The notes beneath the pieces are model-generated. The model saw only the letters and a program-made list of their open reading frames with translations. It was not told the origin of the DNA and made no database searches. Below are positions 28,875-38,906 of a DNA stretch of 64,000 nt, piece after piece; within the stretch, counting starts at the first letter, position 1; each line of letters begins with the position of its first letter. Source of the stretch: VRUE01 sp036403515 (GTDB lineage Bacteria; Actinomycetota; Thermoleophilia; Solirubrobacterales; 70-9). The stretch is from assembly GCA_036403515.1 (NCBI GenBank), contig DASWQV010000093.1, forward strand, positions 34,604-98,603, in the 5' to 3' direction. The translations under genes were made by a program, and so were the position numbers.

Positions 28875-29345
28875 ATGGACTACGCCCCGATCTCGGTCGC
28901 TCTCAAGTTCGGCTTTCTGGCGGTTCTCTACCTCTTCCTGCTGTGGATCGCCCGCAGCGCGCTCAAGGACCTGCGCCGCACCGCCTCGCCGGCGCCCGAC
29001 GCGACCGGCTTCCACCAGGCCGCCGGGTTCGCCCCTCAGCCGGGAGCTGCCGATGCCTGGCTGGTGGCGGAGCGCGGCGGCGGCCTCGACCCGGGCGAGC
29101 GCTTCGACCTGATCGGCGGCCTCTCGATCGGCCGCTCCTCGGAAGCCGACGTGCGGATCGACGATCGCTATGCCTCCGGCGTGCACGCCAGGATCTTCAG
29201 CCGCGATGGCCACACCTACGTGGAGGACATGAACTCGACAAACGGCACCTTGCTCAACGACGCCACCCTGAGCGGCGAGGCTGAGCTGATCGACGGCGAC
29301 GTGGTGCGGATCGGCGACACGGAGTTCAGGTACGAGGCGGGCTAA
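28875..29345 (+). CDS. fhaB: FHA domain protein FhaB (FipA-type)
   Basis: A 156-residue protein with an N-terminal membrane helix (VALKFGFLAVLYLFLLWIA) and a C-terminal FHA domain (LSIGRSSEADVRIDDRYASGVHARIF...DMNSTNGTLLN). It matches FhaB/FipA of the actinobacterial division cluster, a phosphothreonine reader tied to FtsZ and FtsQ assembly. It lies 6 bases after fhaA and touches pstP. Confidence 0.9.
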   Translation: MDYAPISVALKFGFLAVLYLFLLWIARSALKDLRRTASPAPDATGFHQAAGFAPQPGAADAWLVAERGGGLDPGERFDLIGGLSIGRSSEADVRIDDRYASGVHARIFSRDGHTYVEDMNSTNGTLLNDATLSGEAELIDGDVVRIGDTEFRYEAG

Positions 29346-30569
29346 GTGCTGAGGATCGACGACCAGGCCTTCCGCTCCGACACGGGGCGCCAGCGCAACG
29401 CCAACGAGGACTCCTTCTTCGTGCGCGCGCCGATCTTCGTCGTCGCCGACGGCATGGGCGGCGCCCAGGCGGGCGAGGTCGCCTCGAAAGCCGCCGCCGA
29501 CGCCTTCGACATCGACCTCCCCGATGGCTCCCCGGAGCGGGTCCTGCGCGAGACGATCGTCACGGCGAACCGCAACATCCACGAGCTGGCGCGAAACGAT
29601 CCCTCCCGCGCCGGAATGGGGACCACCTTGACCGCCGCGATCGTCAACGCGCAGGCCGAAGAGGTCGCGATCGGCCACGTCGGCGACAGCCGCGCCTACC
29701 GTTTGCGCGCCGGCAGCCTCGAACAGCTCACCCGCGATCACTCGCTGGTCGAGGAGATGCGGCGCAAGGGCCAGCTCACCGACGCCCAGGCCGAGGACCA
29801 CCCACAGCGCTCGATCATCACCCGCGCGCTCGGTCCCGAGCCCGAGGTCGAGCCGGACGTGCAGACGGTGCCCGCCGCACCGGGCGACGTCTTCCTGATC
29901 TGCTCGGACGGGCTGACGACGATGCTCGGCGAGGAGCAGATCGCAAAGCTGCTCCTCGCTGCCACCTCGATGGACGCCGCGGTGCGGGCGCTGGTCGACG
30001 AAGCCAATCGCGCCGGCGGCCGCGACAACATCACCGCGCTCGCCTTCCGGCTCGAAGACGCGGCGGCGCCGAAGCAGAGCCACGAGGACGCGACCTTGAT
30101 CGGCAGCACGGCCGCCGAGGCTGGGTTGACCGCCACCGAGGTGCGCCGCCGCGCGGCGGCGGCCGCCGCCCGCGAACGACGTGAGCAGATCGCCGCCGAG
30201 CAGCCGCGCCGGGGCCTGCGGCGGGCCGCCAAGATCCTCGCGGTCGTCGTCGTGCTCGCGGCGCTGGCCTTCGGCGCCTGGTACGGCAATCGACAGGTCT
30301 GGTTCCTGGGTACCGACGAAAGCGGCCGCGTTGCCCTCTACCGCGGTCTGCCCTACGAACTGCCCTTCGGCATCAACCTCTACCAAGAGCGCTACGCGAG
30401 CCCGATCCAGGCCGGCTCTCTGCCGCCGCGCCGACGCGAAGCGGCGACCGGACACGACCTGCGCTCGCGCGAGGACGCCGCCTCGCTGGTCGAAGACATC
30501 GAACGTGCCGCCGAAAACCCGCCCGCGGCGGACGCGGAAGCGCGGACACGAGGCAGCGGGGGACGATGA
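29346..30569 (+). CDS. pstP: PP2C-family serine/threonine phosphatase PstP
   Basis: A 407-residue phosphatase. Metal-binding motifs include RNEDSFF-like NANEDSFFVRAP, VADGMGGAQAGE, HVGDSRAYRLR and a GGRDNITALAF motif. A single membrane helix (AKILAVVVVLAALAFGAWYG, about 270-290) separates it from an extracytoplasmic tail of about 115 residues. It counteracts the PknB-type kinases encoded downstream. GTG start immediately after the fhaB stop. Confidence 0.93.
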   Translation: MLRIDDQAFRSDTGRQRNANEDSFFVRAPIFVVADGMGGAQAGEVASKAAADAFDIDLPDGSPERVLRETIVTANRNIHELARNDPSRAGMGTTLTAAIVNAQAEEVAIGHVGDSRAYRLRAGSLEQLTRDHSLVEEMRRKGQLTDAQAEDHPQRSIITRALGPEPEVEPDVQTVPAAPGDVFLICSDGLTTMLGEEQIAKLLLAATSMDAAVRALVDEANRAGGRDNITALAFRLEDAAAPKQSHEDATLIGSTAAEAGLTATEVRRRAAAAAARERREQIAAEQPRRGLRRAAKILAVVVVLAALAFGAWYGNRQVWFLGTDESGRVALYRGLPYELPFGINLYQERYASPIQAGSLPPRRREAATGHDLRSREDAASLVEDIERAAENPPAADAEARTRGSGGR

Positions 30570-30608
30570 GCGTGTCCGCGCGGGGCAGAGTACGCGGGCG
30601 GAACTTTG

Positions 30609-31940
30609 ATGTCGGCTAGGAACCGGGAGCTGTTTGCCCTCGTCCCGGTGGCCCTGCTGCTCACCGCTGGCTTCACCGCGGTCTTCGCCCAGGAGAGCTC
30701 GCAGCTCGACAACCTCAGCCTGATCTACGGGGCCTACTTCTTCGCCGTCTGCCTCGCCACCCACATCTACCTGCGCATCAGGCTGCCCTTCGCCGACCCG
30801 TATCTGTTCCCGCTGGCGGCGCTGCTGATGGCCTTCGGCCTGGTGATGATCTACCGCATCGACGCCAGCCTCGCCCGCGACCAGGCCAACTGGTTCGTGC
30901 TCGGCCTCGTCCTCTTCGCGCTGACGATCCAGTTCCTGCGCGACTACGACGTGCTCGAGCGCTACCGCTACACGATCGCCGTGGCCGGGCTGCTGCTGCT
31001 GCTGGCGCCACGCCTGCCGGGAATCGGCGAACAGGTCAACGGGGCCTACCTCGGGGTCAAGCTCGGCCCGCTCGCCTTCCAGCCGGCCGAGTTCTCGAAG
31101 ATCTGCCTGGTCGTCTTCCTCGCCAGCTACCTGCGTGAGCACCGCGAGGTGCTGATCGTCGGCGCCCGGCGGGTGCTCGGGGTGACCTTGCCGCCGCTCA
31201 AGCACTTCGGGCCGATGCTGGTCGTCTGGGGCGCCTCGATGTTCATGCTCGTCTTCATCCGCGACCTCGGCAGCTCGCTGATGTTCTTCGCCGCCTTCCT
31301 GGCCCTGCTCTACGTGGCGACGGGGCGCTTCTCCTTCGTCGCGATCGGCATGGCGATGTTCCTCGTCGGCGCCTGGTTCTTCGCGGCGACCGTGCCCCAC
31401 GTCCATGACAGGGTCGAGATCTGGCTCAATCCCTATGCGCATCCGCAGGGGAGCGGCTACCAGATCCTCCAATCGATCTTTTCCCAGGCCGACGGCGGGC
31501 TCTTCGGCAAGGGCTTCGGTCAGGCGCTGATCACCGTTCCGGGGACCCATGCGGCGCTGCTTCCGGCGGCCCAGACTGACACGATCTACTCGCTGATCGT
31601 CAACGAGCTCGGCCTCTTCGGCGCCTGCGCGGTGATCCTGACCTACCTGCTGATCGCGGCGCGCGGCTTCAAGATCGCCCTGCTCTCGGCGGACGGCTTC
31701 TCGAAGCTGCTGGCGGCCGGGCTCACCGCGGTCTTCTCGATCCAGGCCTTCGTCATCATCGGCGGCGTCACCCGGGTGATCCCTCTGACCGGGGTCACCC
31801 TCCCGTTCATCAGCTACGGCGGCAGCTCGATCGTCGCCAACTTCGTCCTTCTCGCGCTCCTCCTGCTGGTCTCCGACCGCGCCCGCCGCGAGGCCGGAGC
31901 GGGGGCACGCTCCGGTGATTTCGCCCTGGGGAGGAGCTGA
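30609..31940 (+). CDS. rodA: SEDS peptidoglycan glycosyltransferase (RodA/FtsW)
   Basis: A 443-residue polytopic protein of the SEDS family that polymerises lipid II. About ten membrane segments are visible; LITVPGTHAALLPAAQTDTIYSLIVNELG and GVTLPFISYGGSSIVANF are family signatures. It is paired with the class B PBP encoded one base downstream, as RodA/PbpA pairs are in actinobacteria; FtsW cannot be excluded by motif alone. ATG 30609 is taken instead of the in-frame TTG three bases before it. Confidence 0.92.
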   Translation: MSARNRELFALVPVALLLTAGFTAVFAQESSQLDNLSLIYGAYFFAVCLATHIYLRIRLPFADPYLFPLAALLMAFGLVMIYRIDASLARDQANWFVLGLVLFALTIQFLRDYDVLERYRYTIAVAGLLLLLAPRLPGIGEQVNGAYLGVKLGPLAFQPAEFSKICLVVFLASYLREHREVLIVGARRVLGVTLPPLKHFGPMLVVWGASMFMLVFIRDLGSSLMFFAAFLALLYVATGRFSFVAIGMAMFLVGAWFFAATVPHVHDRVEIWLNPYAHPQGSGYQILQSIFSQADGGLFGKGFGQALITVPGTHAALLPAAQTDTIYSLIVNELGLFGACAVILTYLLIAARGFKIALLSADGFSKLLAAGLTAVFSIQAFVIIGGVTRVIPLTGVTLPFISYGGSSIVANFVLLALLLLVSDRARREAGAGARSGDFALGRS

Positions 31941-31941
31941 G

Positions 31942-33399
31942 GTGAACCGCCAGATCATCAAGCTCTTCGGCCTTGTCGTAGCGCTCTTCGCGGTGCTGAT
32001 CGGCTTCACCTCGTACTGGTCCGTCTTCGATGCCTCGGCGCTGAAGGGGAAGGACGCCAACAAGCGCCCGCTGCTCGAGCAGCAGCAGATCAAGCGCGGC
32101 CGCATCCTTGCCGCTGACGGAACCGTGATCGCCCGTTCGGTCCCGAAGGGCCACGGGGCGAGCCTGCGCTACGTGCGCCGCTATCCCGAAGGCTCGCTCT
32201 ACGGCCACCCGATCGGCTACAGCTTCGTGCAGCAGGGCGACAGCGAGTTCGAGCAGTTCCACAACGACGAGCTGGTCGGCAACGAATCCGAATTCGGCTC
32301 GATCCTCGACCAGTTGCGCGGCGCCAGCCAGGAGGGCAGCGACGTCGTCACCAACCTCGACCCGGCCGCTCAGGCGACCGCGCTCGAAGACCTGCGCGAA
32401 GCCGGCTTCGGCGCGGTCGTCGCGATCGAGCCGCAGAGCGGGCGGGTGCGGGTGATGGCCTCGAACCCGCCCTTCGACCCAAATCGCGTTCCGTATGAAC
32501 TCTCGAAGCTGAACACGAACGAAATCGAAAGGCCGCTCTTCAATCGTGCCACTCAGGGCCAGTACCCGCCGGGCTCGACCTTCAAGGTGGTGACCGCCGC
32601 CGCCGGCCTGGAAAGCGGCACGATCACGCCGGAGACGCCGATCGACGCGCCGGGATCCATCGAAGTCGAAGGCACGCCGCTCGAAAACGACTTCGGCGAG
32701 AGCTTCCCCGGCGCGACGCTGGATACGGCGCTGACCAACTCGGTCAACACCTGGTTCGGCCAGCTCGGCCAGCGCCTCGGCAACGACACCCTGTTCGAGT
32801 ACATGGAAAAGTTCGGCTTCAACTCGACCCCGGCGATCGACCTCCCCGCCGATGAGGTCTCAAAGAGCGGTGTTTTCAGCGAAGAAGAACTGCTGGGCGC
32901 CAACGACCCGGTGGACCTTGCCCGGGTGGCGATCGGCCAGGAGCGGCTGGCGGTGACGCCGCTGCAGATGGCGCTCGTCGCCGCCGCCGTTGCCAACAAG
33001 GGCAAGGAGATGAAGCCGCAGATCTGGAGCCGTGTGGTGGATCCGGACGGCCGCGTCACCAAGCGACTCGATCCCTCCCAGTACAGTCAGCCGATCAGCG
33101 CCCAGACAGCCGAAGAGCTGACCACCGCGATGGAAGGTGTCGTCAGCGAAGGGACCGGCACCAACGCGGAGATCCCAGGCGTTCAGGTTGCGGGCAAGAC
33201 CGGCACGGCGGAAACGCCAGGCAACGAAGCCTGCGGCGGCGGAGAAGAAGAGAACCAGGCGTGGTTCATCGGCTTCGCGCCCGCCGACGACCCGCAGATA
33301 GCGATCGCGGCCACGGTCGAGTGCACGGAAGAATTCGGCAACGACGTAGCCGCGCCGATTTTCCGCGACGTGGCCGAAACGATCCTCAATGGCGAATGA
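31942..33399 (+). CDS. pbpA: Class B penicillin-binding protein (transpeptidase)
   Basis: A 485-residue PBP with an N-terminal membrane anchor (IIKLFGLVVALFAVLIGFTSY) and a transpeptidase domain: SxxK serine in PPGSTFKVV, SxN in LTNSVNTWFG and KTG in AGKTGTAE. Its size fits actinobacterial PbpA. GTG at 31942 follows GGGGAGGAGCTGAG, a strong ribosome-binding site. It cross-links glycan made by the adjacent SEDS protein. Confidence 0.93.
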   Translation: MNRQIIKLFGLVVALFAVLIGFTSYWSVFDASALKGKDANKRPLLEQQQIKRGRILAADGTVIARSVPKGHGASLRYVRRYPEGSLYGHPIGYSFVQQGDSEFEQFHNDELVGNESEFGSILDQLRGASQEGSDVVTNLDPAAQATALEDLREAGFGAVVAIEPQSGRVRVMASNPPFDPNRVPYELSKLNTNEIERPLFNRATQGQYPPGSTFKVVTAAAGLESGTITPETPIDAPGSIEVEGTPLENDFGESFPGATLDTALTNSVNTWFGQLGQRLGNDTLFEYMEKFGFNSTPAIDLPADEVSKSGVFSEEELLGANDPVDLARVAIGQERLAVTPLQMALVAAAVANKGKEMKPQIWSRVVDPDGRVTKRLDPSQYSQPISAQTAEELTTAMEGVVSEGTGTNAEIPGVQVAGKTGTAETPGNEACGGGEEENQAWFIGFAPADDPQIAIAATVECTEEFGNDVAAPIFRDVAETILNGE

Positions 33400-33473
33400 G
33401 ATAGAACAGCCGCCGATGGGCCTGAAAGCGATCCATATCTCTGCTTTGAGTCCCGTCGGCGCCGAGGTGGCTC

Positions 33474-35345
33474 GTGGCTGAGGTGGGGCAGGGGTCCGTG
33501 GTGGATGGGCGCTACACGGTTCTGCAGCGGATTGGCTCGGGGGGGATGGCCGATGTCTGGCTTGCCGACGACACGCACCTGCAGCGTCGCGTCGCGCTGA
33601 AGGTCCTGCACGCCCGCTTCGCCCAGGACGGCGAGTTCGTCGAGCGCTTCCGCCGCGAGGCCGAGTCGGCCGCCGGCCTGCAGCACCCCAACGTCGTCGC
33701 CGTCTTCGATCGTGGCGACGTCGACGGCACCTACTACATCGCGATGCAATACCTCGAGGGCCGCACGCTGAAGCAGCTGATCGACGCCGGGCTGACGCCG
33801 GAGCAGGCGGCCGGTCTGATCCGCCAGGTGCTCGAGGGGGCCCGCTTTGCGCACCGTCACGGTGTCGTGCACCGTGACCTCAAGCCCCAAAACGTGATCG
33901 TCGACGCCGACGGCAAGGCGACGGTGACCGACTTTGGCATTGCCCGCGCCGGCGTCTCGGAGATCACCCAGGCCGGCTCGGTGATGGGCACGCCGCATTA
34001 CCTCTCGCCGGAGCAGGCCCAGGGCTTCGACGTGACCGCGGTCTCCGACCTCTACTCGATCGGGGTGATGCTCTACGAGGCACTGACCGGCCGGGTGCCA
34101 TTCGAGGGGGACTCCGCGGTCGCCGTCGCGATGAAACAGGTCTCCCAGGTCCCGCAGCGGCCGAGCTCGATCAATCCACAGATCTCACCGGCGCTCGATG
34201 CCGTGGTGATGCGGGCGCTCGAAAAGGACCCCGGTCAGCGCTTTCAGAGCGCCGACGCCTTCATCGCCGCCCTCGATGCGGCGCTGAAGGATCCGGGCGC
34301 TGGCGCCGGGACCGCGGCCTTCGCGGCGCTGCCGCCAATCGTCGCCACGCCGGAGGAGCCGGTCGAGGAAGGGGAGGAGGAGAGCTCCCGCCCGCTGATC
34401 TGGCTGCTGGTCGCGGCCGCGGTATTGATCGGCCTGCTGGCCGGCTTTGCGCTGACCCGCGACACGACCACCGAGGTCCCGAAGGTCACCGGCGAATCGC
34501 TCAACCTCGCCTTTGCCCGCCTGCAGCAGGACGGCTTCGACGTCGGCGAAGTGAAGCGGGTCGAGCGCGAAGCGCCGGCAAACACCGTGCTCGAGCAGGA
34601 CCCGGCGGCCTCCCCGCCGGCAGATGAAGCGTCGCTCGACTGCGCCTTCCTCAACTTCTTCTGCTCGAAGCCGAAGGTGATGTTGACGGTCAGCGCCGGC
34701 CCCGGCCGCGCCAAGGTTCCCTCGACCGCGGGCCTGACGGTCTCCGAAGCCGAAGAAGAGCTCGAAAAAGCGGGCTTCAAAGCCGAGGTCGAACGCGCGC
34801 ATTCCGAAGCCGTCGAAGAAGGGCTGGTCATTCACTCGAAGCCCGGCGGCGGCGAAACGGCGACACTGGGCACCGACGTCGTCCTTACCGTCTCCAGCGG
34901 CCCGAAGTTGGCGACGGTCCCCGTCTTGGCCGGGACGCAGCGTTCGGTGGCGGTCCAGCAGATCCGCGGCCGCGGTTTCACGCCCAGCGTCGAAGAAGAA
35001 GAGAGCGCCAAGCCGGTCGGGGAGGTGATTCGCCAGCAGCCCAACGCGGGCTCGCAGCTCCCCGCCGGATCGACGGTCTTGATCGTCGTCTCAAAGGGAG
35101 AAACGAAGGCGACTGTGCCGAACGTGATCGGCAAGCTGCGCGCCGACGCGGTGGAAACCCTGCGCGCCGAAGGTTTGAAGCCGACCGTGAACGAAACCGA
35201 AACCGAAGTGCCGTCCCAGGTCGGTCGCGTCACCGACCAGTTCCCGCCGCCGGGATCGGAAGTGAAGCCGGGTTCCGCCGTCACAGTCGTCGTCGGCAAG
35301 CAGGCCAGCGGTTCGACCGAACCGGAAACCGGAACCGAAGAATGA
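33474..35345 (+). CDS. pknB: PASTA-domain serine/threonine kinase PknB
   Basis: A 623-residue kinase. It has a glycine loop IGSGGMADV (20-28), K43, HRDLKPQN (133-140), DFGIARAG (153-160), a membrane helix near residues 305-326 and four extracytoplasmic PASTA repeats that bind muropeptides or lipid II. The first PASTA repeat carries an insertion with two cysteines (LDCAFLNFFCSKP) that could form a disulfide. The C-terminal tail is Glu/Thr rich. It starts with GTG and overlaps the ddl start by 4 bases. This is the master cell-wall kinase of the cluster. Confidence 0.95.
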   Translation: MAEVGQGSVVDGRYTVLQRIGSGGMADVWLADDTHLQRRVALKVLHARFAQDGEFVERFRREAESAAGLQHPNVVAVFDRGDVDGTYYIAMQYLEGRTLKQLIDAGLTPEQAAGLIRQVLEGARFAHRHGVVHRDLKPQNVIVDADGKATVTDFGIARAGVSEITQAGSVMGTPHYLSPEQAQGFDVTAVSDLYSIGVMLYEALTGRVPFEGDSAVAVAMKQVSQVPQRPSSINPQISPALDAVVMRALEKDPGQRFQSADAFIAALDAALKDPGAGAGTAAFAALPPIVATPEEPVEEGEEESSRPLIWLLVAAAVLIGLLAGFALTRDTTTEVPKVTGESLNLAFARLQQDGFDVGEVKRVEREAPANTVLEQDPAASPPADEASLDCAFLNFFCSKPKVMLTVSAGPGRAKVPSTAGLTVSEAEEELEKAGFKAEVERAHSEAVEEGLVIHSKPGGGETATLGTDVVLTVSSGPKLATVPVLAGTQRSVAVQQIRGRGFTPSVEEEESAKPVGEVIRQQPNAGSQLPAGSTVLIVVSKGETKATVPNVIGKLRADAVETLRAEGLKPTVNETETEVPSQVGRVTDQFPPPGSEVKPGSAVTVVVGKQASGSTEPETGTEE

Positions 35346-36307
35346 GGATCGCGGTGCTCAGCGGCGGCCGCTCCTCGGAGCACGACGTCTCGCTGCGCTC
35401 GGGGGAGGCGGTGGCGCGCGGCCTGGAAGAGGCGGGCCACGAGGTGCTGCGGGTGAAGATCTCCCGCGCCGGCGCCTGGAGCCTGGACGGCGTGCCAGTC
35501 GAGCTCGCCGCGGCCGCGGGCCTGCTCGACTCCGACGTGGCCTTTCCGGCCCTGCACGGACCCTTCGGCGAGGACGGCAGCGTGCAGGGCCTGCTCGAGT
35601 GGCTCGACCTCCCCTACGTCGGCTCAGACGTCCTCTCCTCGGCGCTCTGCATGGACAAGCTGACGCTGAAGCGGCTCTTCGCCCAGGCCGGGATCCCGCA
35701 GGTCGATTTCGTCGCGGCTGGAGAGCCGGGCTGGCGCGAGCGCTGCGAGGCGATCGGCCTGCCGCTCTGGGTGAAGCCCTCCCGCCTTGGCTCCAGCGTC
35801 GGCATCAGCAAAGTCGAGACCGCCGGCGAGCTGGACCAAGCCGTCGAGCTTGCCCGCCGCCACGACCCGCGGGTAATCGTCGAGGCCTCCGCTTCGGGCC
35901 GCGAGGTCGAGTGCTCGCTGCTCGGCAACGAGGAGGTCGAGGCCTCCCAGCCCGGCGAGGTCGTCGCCAACGGCGAGTGGTACGACTATGCGACGAAGTA
36001 CCGCGAAGGTGGCATGGAGCTGGTCGTGCCTGCCCCCCTCCCCGATGAGCAGCTCGACCGCGTGCGCGAGCTCGCCGTTTCCGCATTCGAGCTCGGCGGC
36101 TGCTCCGGCCTTGCCCGCTGCGACTTCTTCGTCGAGCCCGACGGCGCCGTCCTCGTCAACGAGATCAACACGATGCCGGGCTTCACCGAGACCAGCGTCT
36201 ACGCCAAGCTCTGGGCGGCCTCGGGGCTCGACTACCCAACCCTTTGCGACCGTCTGGTTGCACTCGCGGTCGAGCGCCACCAGCGCAGCCGCTCTTTTGA
36301 GTTCTGA
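35342..36307 (+). CDS. ddl: D-alanine--D-alanine ligase
   Basis: A 321-residue ATP-grasp ligase making the D-Ala-D-Ala end of peptidoglycan precursors. GGRSSEHDVSLRSG has the catalytic glutamate, HGPFGEDGSVQ, KPSRLGSSVGI, WYDYATKY and EINTMPGFTETSVYAKLW complete the active site. It is the more canonical of the two Ddl-type genes in the window, and its place in the wall-synthesis operon behind pknB supports the housekeeping role. Confidence 0.92.
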   Translation: MRIAVLSGGRSSEHDVSLRSGEAVARGLEEAGHEVLRVKISRAGAWSLDGVPVELAAAAGLLDSDVAFPALHGPFGEDGSVQGLLEWLDLPYVGSDVLSSALCMDKLTLKRLFAQAGIPQVDFVAAGEPGWRERCEAIGLPLWVKPSRLGSSVGISKVETAGELDQAVELARRHDPRVIVEASASGREVECSLLGNEEVEASQPGEVVANGEWYDYATKYREGGMELVVPAPLPDEQLDRVRELAVSAFELGGCSGLARCDFFVEPDGAVLVNEINTMPGFTETSVYAKLWAASGLDYPTLCDRLVALAVERHQRSRSFEF

Positions 36308-36316
36308 GCCTCGGGG

Positions 36317-37831
36317 CTAGCGCAGCAGTTTGATGTCGCTGATCTCGACCTGGTAGCCGCCGAACTGGTCGTGGGCTTCGGAGGCCTTGTTGAACCAGAG
36401 CAGGAAGTAAGTGGCGGGTTCCTCGACGCTCAGGTCGATCTCCTCGTTGGAGGTGGCGTCGACCACGGTGGCGACGGGTTCTCCCCATTCGGAGAGCTCT
36501 TCTGGCGGGCCTGATGCAGCCGCGAAGACCTCGGCGTCCCAGCCGGTCGTCGGCGTGCGGACGATCATCTTCTCTGGCTTGGCCGGCGAGGCGGTCTTTA
36601 CGTAGATGCCAACCCCAGGGTCAGGGCCGGTCTTCGTGCCGGCAAAGGTGTCGGATTCGTAGTGCTCGGTTTCCCAGGCGGTCCCGGTTGGGTCGCCGTC
36701 GACCGAGAGTTCGACCTTGTTGCCCACCTCTTCGCCGTCGCCCTGCGGGTCGTAGTCGGTCGCCGAGCTGATCGAAACCGGGCTGCCCTTGCCCTGGTTG
36801 GCGCCACCGCCACCGAGGTTGCCGTTCGAGATCAGCTGCACGGCAAGCAGAATTGCGCCGGCGACCAGGAGCAGGGCCAGGATCGCCGCCCAGCTCCAGC
36901 GAGCTCGGCTCGAGAGCTCGCGCTTCGGCGGCGGCACGGCGTCGAGCACGCTGGTCGCCTCGCCGGTGGTCGAGCCCGCCCTCGCCGCCTCGACCTCGAG
37001 CGCGGTCGAGAGGTCGTCGATCATCTCGCCGACCTGCTGGTAGCGCCCGGCCGGGTCCTTGGCCGTCGCTCGCTCGACCACCAACGCCACCGCGGCGGAA
37101 ACGTCCGGCCGGCGCCGCTGCACGTCGGGCAGCTCCTCGTTGACGTGCTTCATCGCCACGCCGACCTGGCTGTCGGCGGCGAAGGGGACCTGGCCGACCA
37201 GCATCTCGTAGAGGACGACGCCGAGTGAGTAGATGTCGGTGCGCGGGTCGACTTTTCGTCCCATCGCCTGCTCGGGCGCGACGTAGTCGGTCGTGCCGAG
37301 CACGCGGCCGGTGGCGGTCATCCCATCCTGCTCCAGCTGGCGGGAAATGCCGAAGTCGGTCAGCTTCGCCCGTCCCTCGGCGTCGATCAGGATGTTCTGC
37401 GGCTTGATGTCTCGGTGAACCATGTGACGGGCGTGGGCGACGGAGAGGCCGCGGGCGATCTCGATCGCGTAGGCGATCGCCTCCTGGGGATCGAGCGCGC
37501 CGTTGCGGCCGATCCGCTGCTTGAGCGTTTCGCCCTCGATGTACTCGAAGACGATGTAGGGGTGGCCGCCGTCCTCGCCGGCGTCGATCACCGAGACCAC
37601 ATTGGGGTGTGAGAACTTGGCCACCGAGCGCGCCTCCTGGCGGAAGCGCTCGAGCTGGTCGGCCTGCTCGGACATCTCGCGGTGCATCACCTTGACCGCG
37701 ACGGGCCGGTCAAGCGTCTGATCGCGCGCCAGGTAGACGGTCGACATGCCGCCGCTGCCCAGCTTTGCCTCCAGCCGGTAGCGGCCGGAGAGAACCGTGC
37801 CGATCATCGCGCTGCTCGAGCGGGCTTCCAT
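36317..37831 (-). CDS. Serine/threonine kinase with an extracytoplasmic discoidin-like domain
   Basis: A 504-residue kinase. LGSGGMSTVYLARD, VAVKVMHREM, HRDIKPQNILID and DFGISRQL are intact, so it should be active. A membrane helix (AAILALLLVAGAILLAVQLI) is followed by a roughly 170-residue extracytoplasmic domain (ISSATDYDPQGDGEEVGNKVELSVDGD) like the discoidin/galactose-binding modules attached to some actinobacterial kinases and MviN proteins. It has no PASTA repeats, so its ligand may be a carbohydrate. It converges on ddl with 9 bases between stops. Confidence 0.85.
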   Translation of the reverse strand: MEARSSSAMIGTVLSGRYRLEAKLGSGGMSTVYLARDQTLDRPVAVKVMHREMSEQADQLERFRQEARSVAKFSHPNVVSVIDAGEDGGHPYIVFEYIEGETLKQRIGRNGALDPQEAIAYAIEIARGLSVAHARHMVHRDIKPQNILIDAEGRAKLTDFGISRQLEQDGMTATGRVLGTTDYVAPEQAMGRKVDPRTDIYSLGVVLYEMLVGQVPFAADSQVGVAMKHVNEELPDVQRRRPDVSAAVALVVERATAKDPAGRYQQVGEMIDDLSTALEVEAARAGSTTGEATSVLDAVPPPKRELSSRARWSWAAILALLLVAGAILLAVQLISNGNLGGGGANQGKGSPVSISSATDYDPQGDGEEVGNKVELSVDGDPTGTAWETEHYESDTFAGTKTGPDPGVGIYVKTASPAKPEKMIVRTPTTGWDAEVFAAASGPPEELSEWGEPVATVVDATSNEEIDLSVEEPATYFLLWFNKASEAHDQFGGYQVEISDIKLLR

Positions 37832-37895
37832 CTAGCTGCTCATATTGTCGGGCACGGTCTCGATAGGGGTTCTCTATCGAACCGCGGTCTCCCGC

Positions 37896-38902
<1,007 letters not shown>

Positions 38903-38906
<4 letters not shown>

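Noticed and set aside
28104..32105. A 1333-codon open frame on the minus strand opposite fhaA, fhaB, pstP, rodA and pbpA
   Set aside because: It is a GC-bias shadow: low-complexity Arg/Glu/Ala/Gly composition, no domain, and it lies antisense to five clear genes.
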